Assembly: GCA_937872925.1 (NCBI GenBank)
Contig: CALMUT010000286.1
Span: forward strand, 1 to 34,769
Reading direction: 5' to 3'
DNA length: 34,769 nucleotides
From: an uncultured Myxococcales bacterium
GTDB taxonomy: Bacteria > Myxococcota_A > Polyangia > Polyangiales > Polyangiaceae
Part shown: positions 6,409 to 15,087 of the stretch, in pieces
How positions within the stretch are numbered: the first letter of the stretch is position 1
Layout: every line of letters starts with the position of its first letter
Translations under genes and position numbers: made by a program
Notes under the pieces: model-generated
What the model saw: only the letters and a program-made list of their open reading frames with translations
Told to the model about the DNA's origin: nothing
The model's database searches: none

Positions 6409-9400
6409 ATGAACGCGCCCGAGCTCACCCTTCCCGACCGCTACCAGCCCATCGCATGCCTTGGTCAGGGGGGCGGCGGTGCGGTCTGGTCCGTGCGGGA
6501 TCGCCACGCAGGCACCCGCGCGGCGCTCAAAGTGCTTGCGACCGACGCAAGCGAGCGTGAGATGGCCGCGCTGGTGCGTGAGGCCGTGGCCCTCTCGGGC
6601 TTGGAGGGCCTGGGCGTGCCGCGCGTCTTGGCCTTTGGCCGTCTCGCCGATGGCCGGCCGTACATGGTGCGCGAGCTGATCGAAGGAAGAAGCCTGCAAC
6701 AAGTGATCGAAGCGGGCAACGACCCCATGGGCGCCCTCGAAGCACTGGCACGCGCCGCAGATCAGCTCACCGTGGTGCACCGCTCCGGCTTGCTGCACGG
6801 CGACTTCAAGCCCGCCAACGTGATCGTCGAACCCGGTGGTCACGCCACCCTGGTGGACTTAGGGCTGGCCGCACCTTGGCGCGATCAAGGCACGCAACCC
6901 GAAGGGCTGACGCCGCGCTACGCCGCACCGGAGTTGTTCCAAGGACGGCCGCTCACCGTGCGCGCGGAGATCTACGCCATGGGCGTGGCGCTGATCGAAG
7001 CGCTGGAAGCAACCCAGCGCATGGCGCCTGCCGCGCGGGAACGTCTGGACGCGGTGGCCCAGCGCGCTACGGAAACGGATCCGAGCAAGCGCTATCCCTC
7101 CGCGGACGAATTTGCCGCAGCCTTGCGCCACGCGGCGGGCGTTGCCGGCAGCGCAAACCACAATGAAGAGCCCGGCCTCTGGCCCATCGTGGGCACCGAT
7201 GCCACGGCCAACGCCCTGCTCGCCGCGGTGCAGTCCTTGCCGCGCGGCTCCTGCTTGCGGGTGACGGGCCCGCCTGGCGCGGGGCGTAGCGCACTGTTGC
7301 GCCGGACCGCGTGGTCCCTCGGCATCGAGGGCAAGCCCATGCTGTGGTTCGACGAACACATTGCCGCTGCTCCTCGCGCCGTCGAGGCGGAGCTGGCCGC
7401 GTTTGGCTCCTTCGCGGGCGTCACGGTGCTCGTTGACGACGCGGACGCTCTAGACGATGCGGCATGGAATGCGCTGCTGCAGGCCCGGGACGCCGGCGGC
7501 AAGTTGGTGGTCGCGGGGGGCGAGCGGCTCGGCAATGTGGCGAAGCTCTTCGAAATCCCACCCCTCGACGAAGCCGCGGCCACGGACTTGGTGCGCCGAG
7601 CGATCCCGTCCCTTACCGGATCGCTGCTGGAGCGCGTGGTGGAAACAAGTGGTCGTCGGCCGGGTGAGCTGCGGCGCATTGTGCGCGCGATCGCCAGCGA
7701 AGCGGTCGCATCTCAATCGGACATCGAGCGCATCCTTTCCGAAGAGGTCCTCGGCGCGCAGGAGCTGCCCGAAGAGCCGCTACAGCGCGCGGAGTATTTC
7801 CTGGATCGCGGGCGCTACAACGACGCGCGTGCCGTGCTGGACGTGCTGTCGGAAGAAGATCCCCTGCGCGTCGCGGTACTGCGTGCTCGACTCTCGATCG
7901 GCTTGGGTGAAGCCGGCGCGGCGCTTCAGATCCTGCGCGGCGTGGAAAAACAAGCCCGCGAGGCGTCCGCGGGGGAACTGGGCAAGAGCTGGCGTGTGAT
8001 TTTCGCGCGCGCGCATTTCGGCATGGGCGAGTACGAGCAAACCCTCAGCCTAGCGCAGCCTTTGCTTGAGGAGCCCGGCGCCGTGGGCGCGGAAGCGCTG
8101 GCGTTCCGCGGGGCGGCACTGTCGTTTTTGGGGCGACACGACGAGGCGCAGGCCGACATGCAGCGCGCGGTCGAGCACGCACGGGGCGCAGGGCTGCCCC
8201 GCGCCGAGGCGGTGGCGCTGGCGTGTCTTGGCGTGGCCATGCAGCGCAGCGACCGCGCTGACGACGCCAAGGCAGCGTACGAAAACGGCATTGCGGCCGC
8301 AGAGCGCGCTGGTGACGCGGGCATGCTGGCCACGCTGCAACTCAACCTCGCGAGCCTGTTGAAGATCCAGGGCGACATCGCCGGATCCATCGAACGTTGC
8401 GAAGCGGCATTGGATATGGGCAAGCGCTCCGGGCGGCGCTCGACCATGCGCCAGGCGTTGCTCAACCTTGCCAATACGGATCTCTATCTTGGGCGTTTGG
8501 CCCGCGCCCGCACCAGCATCGAGCTGCTGGCAGCAGAGCGCGAGAGCCTGCCGCCGACGCAGGTGGCGCAGTTCCTGGGGCTGCGCGCGGAGCTGGAGGC
8601 GAAGCAGGGCGCGCAAACCGAGTCCGAGGCCTCTTATGAAGAAAGCGCCTGCGCCTACGAAGCCCTGGCGCGTTTTCACGACGCAGCGGAAGCGCGCCTC
8701 GAGGGTGTGCTGCTGGCGTCACGCACGGATGTGCCCGACGTGGGTGCGCTGCGGAAGCGATTCGAGCAGGCCAAGGGGCAGCTTGGCGAGACTCCCGTGC
8801 ACCGGCCACTGTTGTGCCTGTGTGCGGCGCGCATCGCATGGCTCGGCGGCGAAGAGACCCTGGCGCGCCAGCGGATCGACGAGGCCCTTGCCGCTGCGCG
8901 GGACGGCGGCCAGCGGGAGTGGCTGTGGCGCGCCCTGGAAGCGCGGGCGGAGCTTGAAGAAGACGGCGGCCAGCCCATGCGTGCGCGACGGGATCGTGAA
9001 GAGGCGCTTTCGGTGCTGGAGGGCATCGGCGAGCGACTGCCGCGGGATTTGCGCGAGGTGTATTGGAACGATCCGCGCCGGCGCACCCTGCGCGAGAGTG
9101 TGCAGGGTGAGCTTTCCGTCGCGCCGACAGCCCATGCGCCCTTGGACCTGTTCGCCAGCCCGGGAGCGCCGAAGACGCTGAAGGCCGCCAACCGCACTAG
9201 CGTGTCCAGCCTCACGGTCACACCCCTGGAGCAACGCCTGGCCCGGTTGCTGGAAGTCAACGCCGAGCTGGCCGGCGAGATCGATCTGGAGCGCTTGACC
9301 GCGCGCATCACGGAGTACGCCGTCGAGATGCTGCGCGCAGAGCGCGGCTTCGTCCTGTTGATCGAGGACGACGGCTCGCTCACCGTGCATGCGTCCCGCA

Positions 9401-10857
9401 TCCGCGTCGGAGACGAACACGCGGAGTTTTCGCGCTCCATCGCGCGCACCGTGGTCAGCAACGGCGAAGCCATCGTCAGCTTGAGCGCTCAGAATGACGC
9501 ACGCCTGCAAGGCTACGCCAGCGTGCACGCGCTTTCCCTGAGCTCCGTGGCCTGTGTGCCGATCCTGGCGCCCTCGGGCGGCGCCATTGGCGCGCTGTAC
9601 GTCGAAACCCATACGCGCTCCGCAAGCCACTTCGAAAAAGAGCTGCCCATGTTGCGGGCGTTTGCGGACCAGGTGGCCATCGCCATCGAAACGGCTCGCC
9701 TCGTCGGTGAGAACCAGCGCCGCGCGGACGAACTCGAAAAGACCAATAGCGAACTCGAAGAGGCCCAAGAAGAGTTGCGAGAGCTACTGGGGCACCGCAC
9801 AAAGAAGCTGAACGCGGCCCGGCGCAAGCTGCGGGACGCGCGGGACACGCTGTACAGCCACTTCGGTTATCAAGGCTTGGTCGGCACCAGCGACACGATG
9901 CGGCGCGTGTATTCCCTGATCGAACGCGTGAAAGACACGGACGTGCCGATCCTGATCACGGGTGAAAGCGGCACGGGCAAAGAGGTCGTCGCGCGTGCCA
10001 TCCACAACGCGTCCGAGCGCTCGAAAAAGAAGTTCTTAGGCGTCAACTGCGGGGCCATTCCCGAGCACCTCTTGGAGAGCGAACTCTTCGGCAACGTGAA
10101 GGGCGCGTTCACCGGCGCGGACAAAGAGCGCAAGGGCCTGATCCGTGAGGGCGAAGGTGGGACCGTCTTGCTCGACGAGATCGGGGAGATGCCCCAAAAG
10201 ATGCAGGCTGGACTCTTGCGCGTGCTTCAGGACCGCAAGGTGCGCCCCGTGGGCGGCACCGACGAAGAAACCGTGGACGTGCGCTTCATTTTCGCAACCA
10301 ATCGCGATTTGGAAGCCATGGTGAAAGCCGGGACGTTCCGCGAAGACCTGTACTACCGCATCCACGTGGTGGAAGTTTCGCTGCCGCCGCTGCGGGATCG
10401 CGTGGAAGACGTGCCGCAGCTGGTCGACTTCTTCTTGGGCATTTTCTCGGCGCGCTACAAACGCGAAAAGGGCACGCTGTCCCGAGCGGCCATGCGTCGG
10501 CTCACGGCATTTTCGTGGCCTGGCAACGTGCGACAACTGGAACACGTGCTGCTGAACGCTTGGGTGCTTTCCGACAACGCCGAGCTCAACGTGGAAGATT
10601 TCGACCTGCCGGACGCCATGCAGCAACAAATGCGAGAGCGGCGCCTCAGCGAACGACCGCCGCCGCCATCAAGTCACGCGCCGGCGAGCTCCACGCGCCC
10701 ACCGAAGAGCACCATCAGCCAACACCGGCGGGACGAGCGCGAGACGATCCTCAAAGCGCTACAAGCCTGCAACTGGAACCGCGTCAAAGCCGCACAAATG
10801 GTGGGCATTCCCCGGCGGACGTTTTACCGCCGGTTGAAAGAACACGGGATACAGTAG
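6409..10857 (+). CDS. Ser/Thr kinase-NTPase-TPR-GAF-sigma-54 activator fusion (1,482 aa)
   Basis: Domains in order: (1) protein kinase, residues ~10-250, with Gly-rich loop GQGGGG (~19-24), ALK Lys41, catalytic loop HGDFKPAN (Asp132, Lys134), DLG in place of DFG (Asp150) and an APE motif; (2) NTPase-like segment with Walker A GPPGAGRS (~287) and VLVDDAD as Walker B; (3) helical TPR-type repeats, ~460-900; (4) GAF domain, ~950-1100; (5) coiled coil, ~1102-1150; (6) sigma-54 AAA+ domain with Walker A GESGTGKE (1185), GAFTGA (1232-1237) and LLDEIGEM; (7) Fis-type helix-turn-helix at the C-terminus (~1445-1482). The intact GAFTGA means it should open sigma-54 promoters. The order suggests a signal sensed by the GAF/TPR parts and gated by phosphorylation. 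It has no membrane segment. Confidence 0.93.
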   Translation: MNAPELTLPDRYQPIACLGQGGGGAVWSVRDRHAGTRAALKVLATDASEREMAALVREAVALSGLEGLGVPRVLAFGRLADGRPYMVRELIEGRSLQQVIEAGNDPMGALEALARAADQLTVVHRSGLLHGDFKPANVIVEPGGHATLVDLGLAAPWRDQGTQPEGLTPRYAAPELFQGRPLTVRAEIYAMGVALIEALEATQRMAPAARERLDAVAQRATETDPSKRYPSADEFAAALRHAAGVAGSANHNEEPGLWPIVGTDATANALLAAVQSLPRGSCLRVTGPPGAGRSALLRRTAWSLGIEGKPMLWFDEHIAAAPRAVEAELAAFGSFAGVTVLVDDADALDDAAWNALLQARDAGGKLVVAGGERLGNVAKLFEIPPLDEAAATDLVRRAIPSLTGSLLERVVETSGRRPGELRRIVRAIASEAVASQSDIERILSEEVLGAQELPEEPLQRAEYFLDRGRYNDARAVLDVLSEEDPLRVAVLRARLSIGLGEAGAALQILRGVEKQAREASAGELGKSWRVIFARAHFGMGEYEQTLSLAQPLLEEPGAVGAEALAFRGAALSFLGRHDEAQADMQRAVEHARGAGLPRAEAVALACLGVAMQRSDRADDAKAAYENGIAAAERAGDAGMLATLQLNLASLLKIQGDIAGSIERCEAALDMGKRSGRRSTMRQALLNLANTDLYLGRLARARTSIELLAAERESLPPTQVAQFLGLRAELEAKQGAQTESEASYEESACAYEALARFHDAAEARLEGVLLASRTDVPDVGALRKRFEQAKGQLGETPVHRPLLCLCAARIAWLGGEETLARQRIDEALAAARDGGQREWLWRALEARAELEEDGGQPMRARRDREEALSVLEGIGERLPRDLREVYWNDPRRRTLRESVQGELSVAPTAHAPLDLFASPGAPKTLKAANRTSVSSLTVTPLEQRLARLLEVNAELAGEIDLERLTARITEYAVEMLRAERGFVLLIEDDGSLTVHASRIRVGDEHAEFSRSIARTVVSNGEAIVSLSAQNDARLQGYASVHALSLSSVACVPILAPSGGAIGALYVETHTRSASHFEKELPMLRAFADQVAIAIETARLVGENQRRADELEKTNSELEEAQEELRELLGHRTKKLNAARRKLRDARDTLYSHFGYQGLVGTSDTMRRVYSLIERVKDTDVPILITGESGTGKEVVARAIHNASERSKKKFLGVNCGAIPEHLLESELFGNVKGAFTGADKERKGLIREGEGGTVLLDEIGEMPQKMQAGLLRVLQDRKVRPVGGTDEETVDVRFIFATNRDLEAMVKAGTFREDLYYRIHVVEVSLPPLRDRVEDVPQLVDFFLGIFSARYKREKGTLSRAAMRRLTAFSWPGNVRQLEHVLLNAWVLSDNAELNVEDFDLPDAMQQQMRERRLSERPPPPSSHAPASSTRPPKSTISQHRRDERETILKALQACNWNRVKAAQMVGIPRRTFYRRLKEHGIQ

Positions 10858-10860
10858 GGT

Positions 10861-11037
10861 CTGGCGCTCGGGTTCGGTGTCGGTGTCGGGGGCCGTGTCG
10901 GGCTCGGTGTCGGTGTGCCGTGGCGGGTGGCTGCGTTGGTGTGAGTGGCGGGTGACAGTGTCGGGTGGCGGGTGACAGTGTCGGGTGGCTGTGTCGGAGG
11001 CGGGCTCGGCGTCGGTGTCCAGTGTCGGGTGGGGCGA
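10861..11037. repeat. GTGTCGG-type low-complexity tract after the kinase gene
   Basis: Short overlapping words (TCGGTG, GTGTCGGG, GGCGGGTG) repeat through this stretch, including a perfect 20-bp tandem duplication at 10947-10966 and 10967-10986. No frame on either strand looks like a protein. The following 11038-11290 is GC-rich with several hairpins and also holds no gene that I can support. Confidence 0.65.
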
Positions 11038-11062
11038 TGGAGCAACGTCGCTTGCGGTGCTC

Positions 11063-11084
11063 GTGCCAGGCTGGGGCCTGGCAC
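11063..11084. other. Perfect hairpin in the intergenic region
   Basis: GTGCCAGGC and GCCTGGCAC form a perfect 9-bp stem with a 4-nt loop. No T run follows on either strand, so it is not a classical terminator. It lies about 200 nt past the kinase stop. Confidence 0.4.
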
Positions 11085-11292
11085 TGCGCTCGCAGGCGGT
11101 TTGGGCGGGTGGGGCGGGGGGCTGGCGGGTTGTGACCCCTTCCCGCGCGGCGGGCCCTCTTTAGGGGGTCCCAAGGGGCTTCAGGGGGTCGGGGACCCGC
11201 CCCCCCGCGGGGGCCGCCAGAAGACACAATCACGCACTGAGCAGGCTCAGCGCCGGCGCACGCAATCCGCGGCGCCGGCGCTCCGCCAGCCC

Positions 11293-11431
11293 AGCCCGAA
11301 GGTAGTCTGAGCTGCTAAGCCAGCCCGTGCTAGGCCAGCCCGAAGGCAGTCTGAGCTGCTGAGGGCGGTACAAGGTCTGTACCTGGGGCTGTGACTCAGT
11401 CCGGGACGAGCGCGTTGATTTCGCACAACGC
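11293..11431 (+). repeat. Dispersed intergenic repeat, copy 1 (one partial and one full unit)
   Basis: The core reads CAGCCCGAAGGTAGTCTGAG at 11293 and again, with one change, near 11336. The second unit continues into a perfect hairpin GGTACA-AGGTC-TGTACC (11367-11383), GACTCAGTC and TTGATTTCGCACAACGCG. The same order occurs at 34103-34260, and the first part again at the right edge of the window. No protein frame is convincing. Nothing recognisable lies between its end and the response regulator gene (11432-11818) except a small hairpin at 11523-11539. Confidence 0.75.
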
Positions 11432-11522
11432 GCTCTGGTTCAGCCGATGTGCTCGAGGCATGACCCCTCCGCGCCAAGTGATCCCTGGTCAGCCACCGCG
11501 CTGGTCGTCGAAAAATGTCCAA

Positions 11523-11539
11523 CGTCGTGAAAAACGACG
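11523..11539. other. Small perfect hairpin upstream of the response regulator gene
   Basis: CGTCGT and ACGACG are separated by GAAAA, giving a 6-bp stem with a 5-nt loop about 280 nt before the ATG at 11819. The 11432-11818 stretch otherwise holds no gene or promoter I can support. Confidence 0.25.
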
Positions 11540-11818
11540 CAACTGGGAGGCGGGTCGGACCGAAGGGCCTCGCATGTCCAGTCATTTGCGAGCTGTTTCC
11601 CCCCGTGGCGGCGGCGGCTCGGGCTCTGCACGTCTTGGGCCAGACAAGTTGAGCACAATCTGCACAACTCGAACACTCTCGCCAAGGCGTCTGAATTCTG
11701 TGATGATGGCAGGGGAGTTGTCGCCACCGAGGGGCCGCAACATCGCGATTGAACTGCGGGGTTTCTTCGTGAAGACGGGCGAACGACATTGCGCAACGTT
11801 TGAGTGGGGCGCCCAAAC

Positions 11819-12517
11819 ATGAAGCCGTGGAGCTCGACGCCGCCCTCCGGGATCTGCGTGCTGGTCGTCGACGACGACGAGGTCCTGCTTCGCTCCACCC
11901 GCAACATGCTACAAGCCCGCGGACATTCGGTGCTTACTGCCACGAATCTCGCTGAAGCCATGGAGCAGGCCAGCATCCAGCTGGTGCATGTTGCGGTCCT
12001 GGACTGGGTGCTGGAGAAAGAGAGCGCGGCGGAGGTTTGCGCAGCGCTGGAACAGCTCCCACAGCCACCCGTCGTCATCGTCGCCACCGGGCAGCTGGGC
12101 GAAGAGGTGATGCAGCGTTCCTACGCGATCGGCGCCTGCGCCCACCTGCGAAAGCCCTACAATCCCGACGAGCTGGACGGATTGATCCGCAACCTCCACC
12201 GACTCCGCACCGAGAGTTCGATTCCGCCGCCCAGCTGCTCGCCTTTCCACGTCGATGACGATCTCGATCAAGTCAGCGTGGACGGCACAGTCCAGGCACA
12301 GGTCGAACTGATCCGGTTCCTGAACCGCCATCTCGATCAGGTTGTAAGTCTAGAAGACGTGCGTTTGCACCTGAACGCAGCATCCAGGCACTCGACCCAA
12401 CAGTTCGTGCACGAAGTACGCAAGCGGCTGGATAAGCACAGAAAGCTCATCAAGACGGTGTCAGGCGGACTCCTGGTCTGCTCGAAGAGCGCGAAGCCGA
12501 AGGGCGCGCAAGAGTAG
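11819..12517 (+). CDS. Response regulator with C-terminal winged-helix-like domain (232 aa)
   Basis: The receiver domain occupies residues ~12-125. It has the acidic pocket VDDDE (Asp18-20), phospho-acceptor Asp62 in VLDW, Thr90 in ATGQ and the conserved Lys112 in RKPYNP, so it should be phosphorylatable. Residues ~150-225 resemble the OmpR/PhoB winged helix: a strand, a helix with VVSLEDVR, then VHEVRKRLD and IKTVSGGLLVC, which matches the recognition helix and wing pattern loosely. It is therefore probably a DNA-binding regulator. No histidine kinase is adjacent, so it is an orphan here. The ATG at 11819 is preferred over a GTG at 11804 because a GTGGGG lies at usable distance. It is upstream of the toxin-like block and could control it, but this is only position. 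Confidence 0.85.
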   Translation: MKPWSSTPPSGICVLVVDDDEVLLRSTRNMLQARGHSVLTATNLAEAMEQASIQLVHVAVLDWVLEKESAAEVCAALEQLPQPPVVIVATGQLGEEVMQRSYAIGACAHLRKPYNPDELDGLIRNLHRLRTESSIPPPSCSPFHVDDDLDQVSVDGTVQAQVELIRFLNRHLDQVVSLEDVRLHLNAASRHSTQQFVHEVRKRLDKHRKLIKTVSGGLLVCSKSAKPKGAQE

Positions 12518-12745
12518 GCGAAAACAAGATCTGAAGCGCGCCACGCAGGCCGTCCAACCCACTGCGACGCCGCGCCGCGCGCGCGAGCCGCCCGAGGGAT
12601 TCCGCCGCTGTCGCCTACCGCGCGGTCCGCTCGCGCGCCCCAGCGCGTTGCGCGCGCACGCCGAGCAGCGCCGCGCCAAGCTGTAGGAAAAGGTGCGCAA
12701 AAAACTGAAGAAAACTGAACGCCAGATCGCGTCCGGATCCCGTAG

Positions 12746-12764
12746 CCTCCCTCTCCGCGGGAGG
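12746..12764. other. Hairpin between response regulator and lipoprotein genes
   Basis: CCTCCC and GGGAGG form a perfect 6-bp stem with a 7-nt loop. There is no T run. The rest of the 12518-12881 gap holds no gene, tRNA or promoter I can support. Confidence 0.3.
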
Positions 12765-12881
12765 TGTATTGGTGTTGGGGAACGGCAACGGGGAGAGCGC
12801 GCGACATTTGGCGAACACGCCAAGCGTCCGCCTTCCGCCCGCTGCAGCACGCTCACTCGCAACCCAAACCAAGGCAGCCTC

Positions 12882-13793
12882 ATGAACCGTTTCCCGAACC
12901 TCCGTCTCTCCACCTGGCTCGTCGCCGCCGCCGTGGCGGCCCTCGCCCCCAGCTGCGGCAGCGACGATTCCCCCTCCAATCCAGGCAGCAAGCAGCTCTG
13001 CCAGCCCGGCAGCACCCAGCCCTGCACCGGCCCCGCCGCCTGCCAAGGCGGCCAGACCTGCGCTTCTGACGGCAAATCCTGGGGCAGCTGCGATTGTGGC
13101 GCTGCGGGCAGCGGCGGGGGTGGCGCAGTTGGAGGCGGCGGAACGGGCGGCGTGGATGCGAGTGCGGGAAGTGGGGGAACCAGCGGTGCTTCGGGCAGTT
13201 CGGGGGCAGGTGGGAACTCAGGCGGCGCCGACGCGGGTGGAGACGCGCAACCGCCGGGACCGCTGGACGATCCTTGCCCCGGCCAGAGTCCGTTGGTGGA
13301 TCACATCGACATCAATTGCTCGGACCAGTGCCAGGCGACGGATACGGCGGCGTGTGCAGCGATGACGGCGAGCTGTGACGTTCCCACCTCGACCGTCGCG
13401 ACGGTGAACAGTCCCAGCGAGCTGCCCTTCACCATCCGCTTGCCCGCCAACCCGGGCGCTTCGTGTTCTTGCATAGGCACCTCGCAGAACTACCCGCCGC
13501 AACACGTGCTCTGGATTCGCCTCGCTCCTGGCGTGAGCGCAAAGACGCTGTGGGTGAAGATCGACAAACCCTGGTACGTCATCGCGCCGCTGGGATCCAC
13601 TTACGATGGCTGCGTTGGCGACATCTACCACCAACCCGTACCTTGGATGAAGGGTTGCGCAACTGTGCTCGGCGGGACCGGCGCTGGCAGGTGGATCGGC
13701 GTTGGAACCAACGATGCAAACGCACCGTCGAGAACGTTGGTCGTGCGTGCGCCTTGGGCGACGGGAACGACATGTCCGGAGACCTGGCAGTGA
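12882..13793 (+). CDS. Cys-rich lipoprotein with Gly-rich linker (303 aa)
   Basis: The ATG at 12882 starts a signal ending near APSC (Cys at about residue 24), a plausible lipobox. Residues ~30-75 hold a Cys cluster (CQPGSTQPC, CQGGQTC, GSCDC). Residues ~76-125 are a Gly/Ser/Ala linker typical of myxobacterial surface lipoproteins. The C-terminal ~170 residues form a Cys-containing, strand-rich domain (WIRLAPGVSAKTLWVKID, WYVIAPLGSTYDGC, RTLVVRAPW) that I do not recognise. It is the first gene of the co-directional block reaching 30.9 kb and lies 43 nt before the metalloprotease gene, so cotranscription is likely. It could be a surface anchor or adhesin for the toxin proteins; this is inference. 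Confidence 0.8.
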   Translation: MNRFPNLRLSTWLVAAAVAALAPSCGSDDSPSNPGSKQLCQPGSTQPCTGPAACQGGQTCASDGKSWGSCDCGAAGSGGGGAVGGGGTGGVDASAGSGGTSGASGSSGAGGNSGGADAGGDAQPPGPLDDPCPGQSPLVDHIDINCSDQCQATDTAACAAMTASCDVPTSTVATVNSPSELPFTIRLPANPGASCSCIGTSQNYPPQHVLWIRLAPGVSAKTLWVKIDKPWYVIAPLGSTYDGCVGDIYHQPVPWMKGCATVLGGTGAGRWIGVGTNDANAPSRTLVVRAPWATGTTCPETWQ

Positions 13794-13836
13794 CTCGAAA
13801 ACGGAGCGGCGGCATGAAGACGGATGAGACACAGCC

Positions 13837-15078
13837 ATGAAGCTCGCAGGTGCTGTCCTAGCCTGCATCGGGCTGCTGGCCCTGCCGGCGACGGCGAGTG
13901 CCTATCGAACGGCGGAAGACCTGCCGCAATTTGCGGGTGCGGGACCCGTGGGCTGGCGCCAAGCGAGCGTCGAGTTCGTCGTCTCCGATGTTGCGCCGAC
14001 CAGCCTTGCCGTCGATGATGTCGTGCGCGCAGTGGATGCGGCGGCTGACACCTGGGGTGTGGCCCAGTGCAGCGCGCCCGCCTTTCAGGTCGGCGGCCTG
14101 ACCTCCCTGCCCGCCGTCTCGGGCGACGGCCGAAATTCAATCGAGTGGGTCTACTCCGGCTGGGTGAAACGCGGCTTTCCAGCCGCATCCCCCGGTGCGA
14201 CGGACGTGTTGTACGAGAAGAAAGACGGCGCCTGGCAGATCGTCGAGGCGGACATCTACCTGAACGCCGAACTGTTCAAGTGGTCGAAGCTCCCAGGCAA
14301 ATCCGTCTACGTCGACGCTGTGTTGGTGCACGAGCTTGGGCATGCGCTCGGACTCCTTCACCCTTGCGAGATCGCCAAGCCGGTGTCCGATCAGTCGGCG
14401 CCCAACTGCGATGCAGTCGCGAGCGCGACGGACACCACGATGTACCCCGAATATGACTCGGGGCAGGACGGCCTCGACGATGACGACGTGGCCGGGCTGT
14501 GTTTCCTCTACCCCAAGTCGTCCTGCGAGCAGACCGGGTGCCCGTACGGTTTTTCGTGCGCGAACGGAGGCTGCGAGCGAACTTGCGGTAGTGGCGAGCC
14601 GTGCAGCTCGGGCTCAGGTCAGCTTGGGGATCCTTGCCTCGAGGGCAGCGAGTGCGCAACCGGGGTCTGCGCTGAGGGCCGCTGCATGCAGGGATGCGGT
14701 ACCGCGCCGGGCTGTGGTTCGGACGAGTGCACAATTGCCGCGGACGGATCGCGCTATTGCAAAAGTGCGTTGGGGGGCTTGGGGGATGCATGTGACGCGC
14801 CGGCGGATTGTTTGGGGCAGCAATGCATTCAGGCCGGAGGCTCGCCCCCGCTATGCACGCGCACCTGCGGCTCCGGCTGCCCTACAGGTTGGAACTGCGC
14901 TTCGGTCGACGGACGGGACGTCTGTTCGTTGGGCAACCAAGTCGAGGCAGAGGGAGGCGGCTGCGCGCTTGCCAGCCGTCCCGGGTCCGATCACCTCGCG
15001 TACGCATTCTTGTTGAGCGTTATTTGCGCTGGTGCGGCGCGTCGAAGGCGCCGAGGTCGAGCTACCCAGTTGGAGTAG
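13837..15078 (+). CDS. Matrixin-like zinc metalloprotease with MYXO-CTERM tail (413 aa)
   Basis: A signal peptide ends in TASA before YRTAE. The catalytic motif HELGHALGLLH (His165, Glu166, His169, His175) is the HExxHxxGxxH zinc site of metzincins, and a Met in TTMYPEY some 40 residues later fits the Met-turn of matrixins. Residues ~230-370 are Cys-rich repeats (CEQTGCPYGFSC, GDPCLEGSEC, GDACDAPADC). The C-terminus has GGGC, a hydrophobic helix and a run of Arg, the pattern of the MYXO-CTERM sorting signal, so the enzyme should be anchored on the cell surface. It sits 9 nt before the next lipoprotein gene. In this setting it may process the RHS or TcA-like proteins, which is inference. Confidence 0.9.
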   Translation: MKLAGAVLACIGLLALPATASAYRTAEDLPQFAGAGPVGWRQASVEFVVSDVAPTSLAVDDVVRAVDAAADTWGVAQCSAPAFQVGGLTSLPAVSGDGRNSIEWVYSGWVKRGFPAASPGATDVLYEKKDGAWQIVEADIYLNAELFKWSKLPGKSVYVDAVLVHELGHALGLLHPCEIAKPVSDQSAPNCDAVASATDTTMYPEYDSGQDGLDDDDVAGLCFLYPKSSCEQTGCPYGFSCANGGCERTCGSGEPCSSGSGQLGDPCLEGSECATGVCAEGRCMQGCGTAPGCGSDECTIAADGSRYCKSALGGLGDACDAPADCLGQQCIQAGGSPPLCTRTCGSGCPTGWNCASVDGRDVCSLGNQVEAEGGGCALASRPGSDHLAYAFLLSVICAGAARRRRRGRATQLE

Positions 15079-15087
15079 GAGAGAGCG

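Noticed and set aside
11247..11816. Long minus-strand open frame over the repeat and the response regulator leader
   Set aside because: It runs through the dispersed repeat, is rich in Arg, Ser and Pro as GC-rich shadow frames are, and has no recognisable domain or start signal.
12724..12752. Possible tRNA 3' end (minus-strand translation reads GGYGIRTR, as often seen antisense to tRNA genes)
   Set aside because: The T-stem does not pair, and no matching acceptor, anticodon or D arms exist upstream. At most it is a chance match or a tiny fragment.
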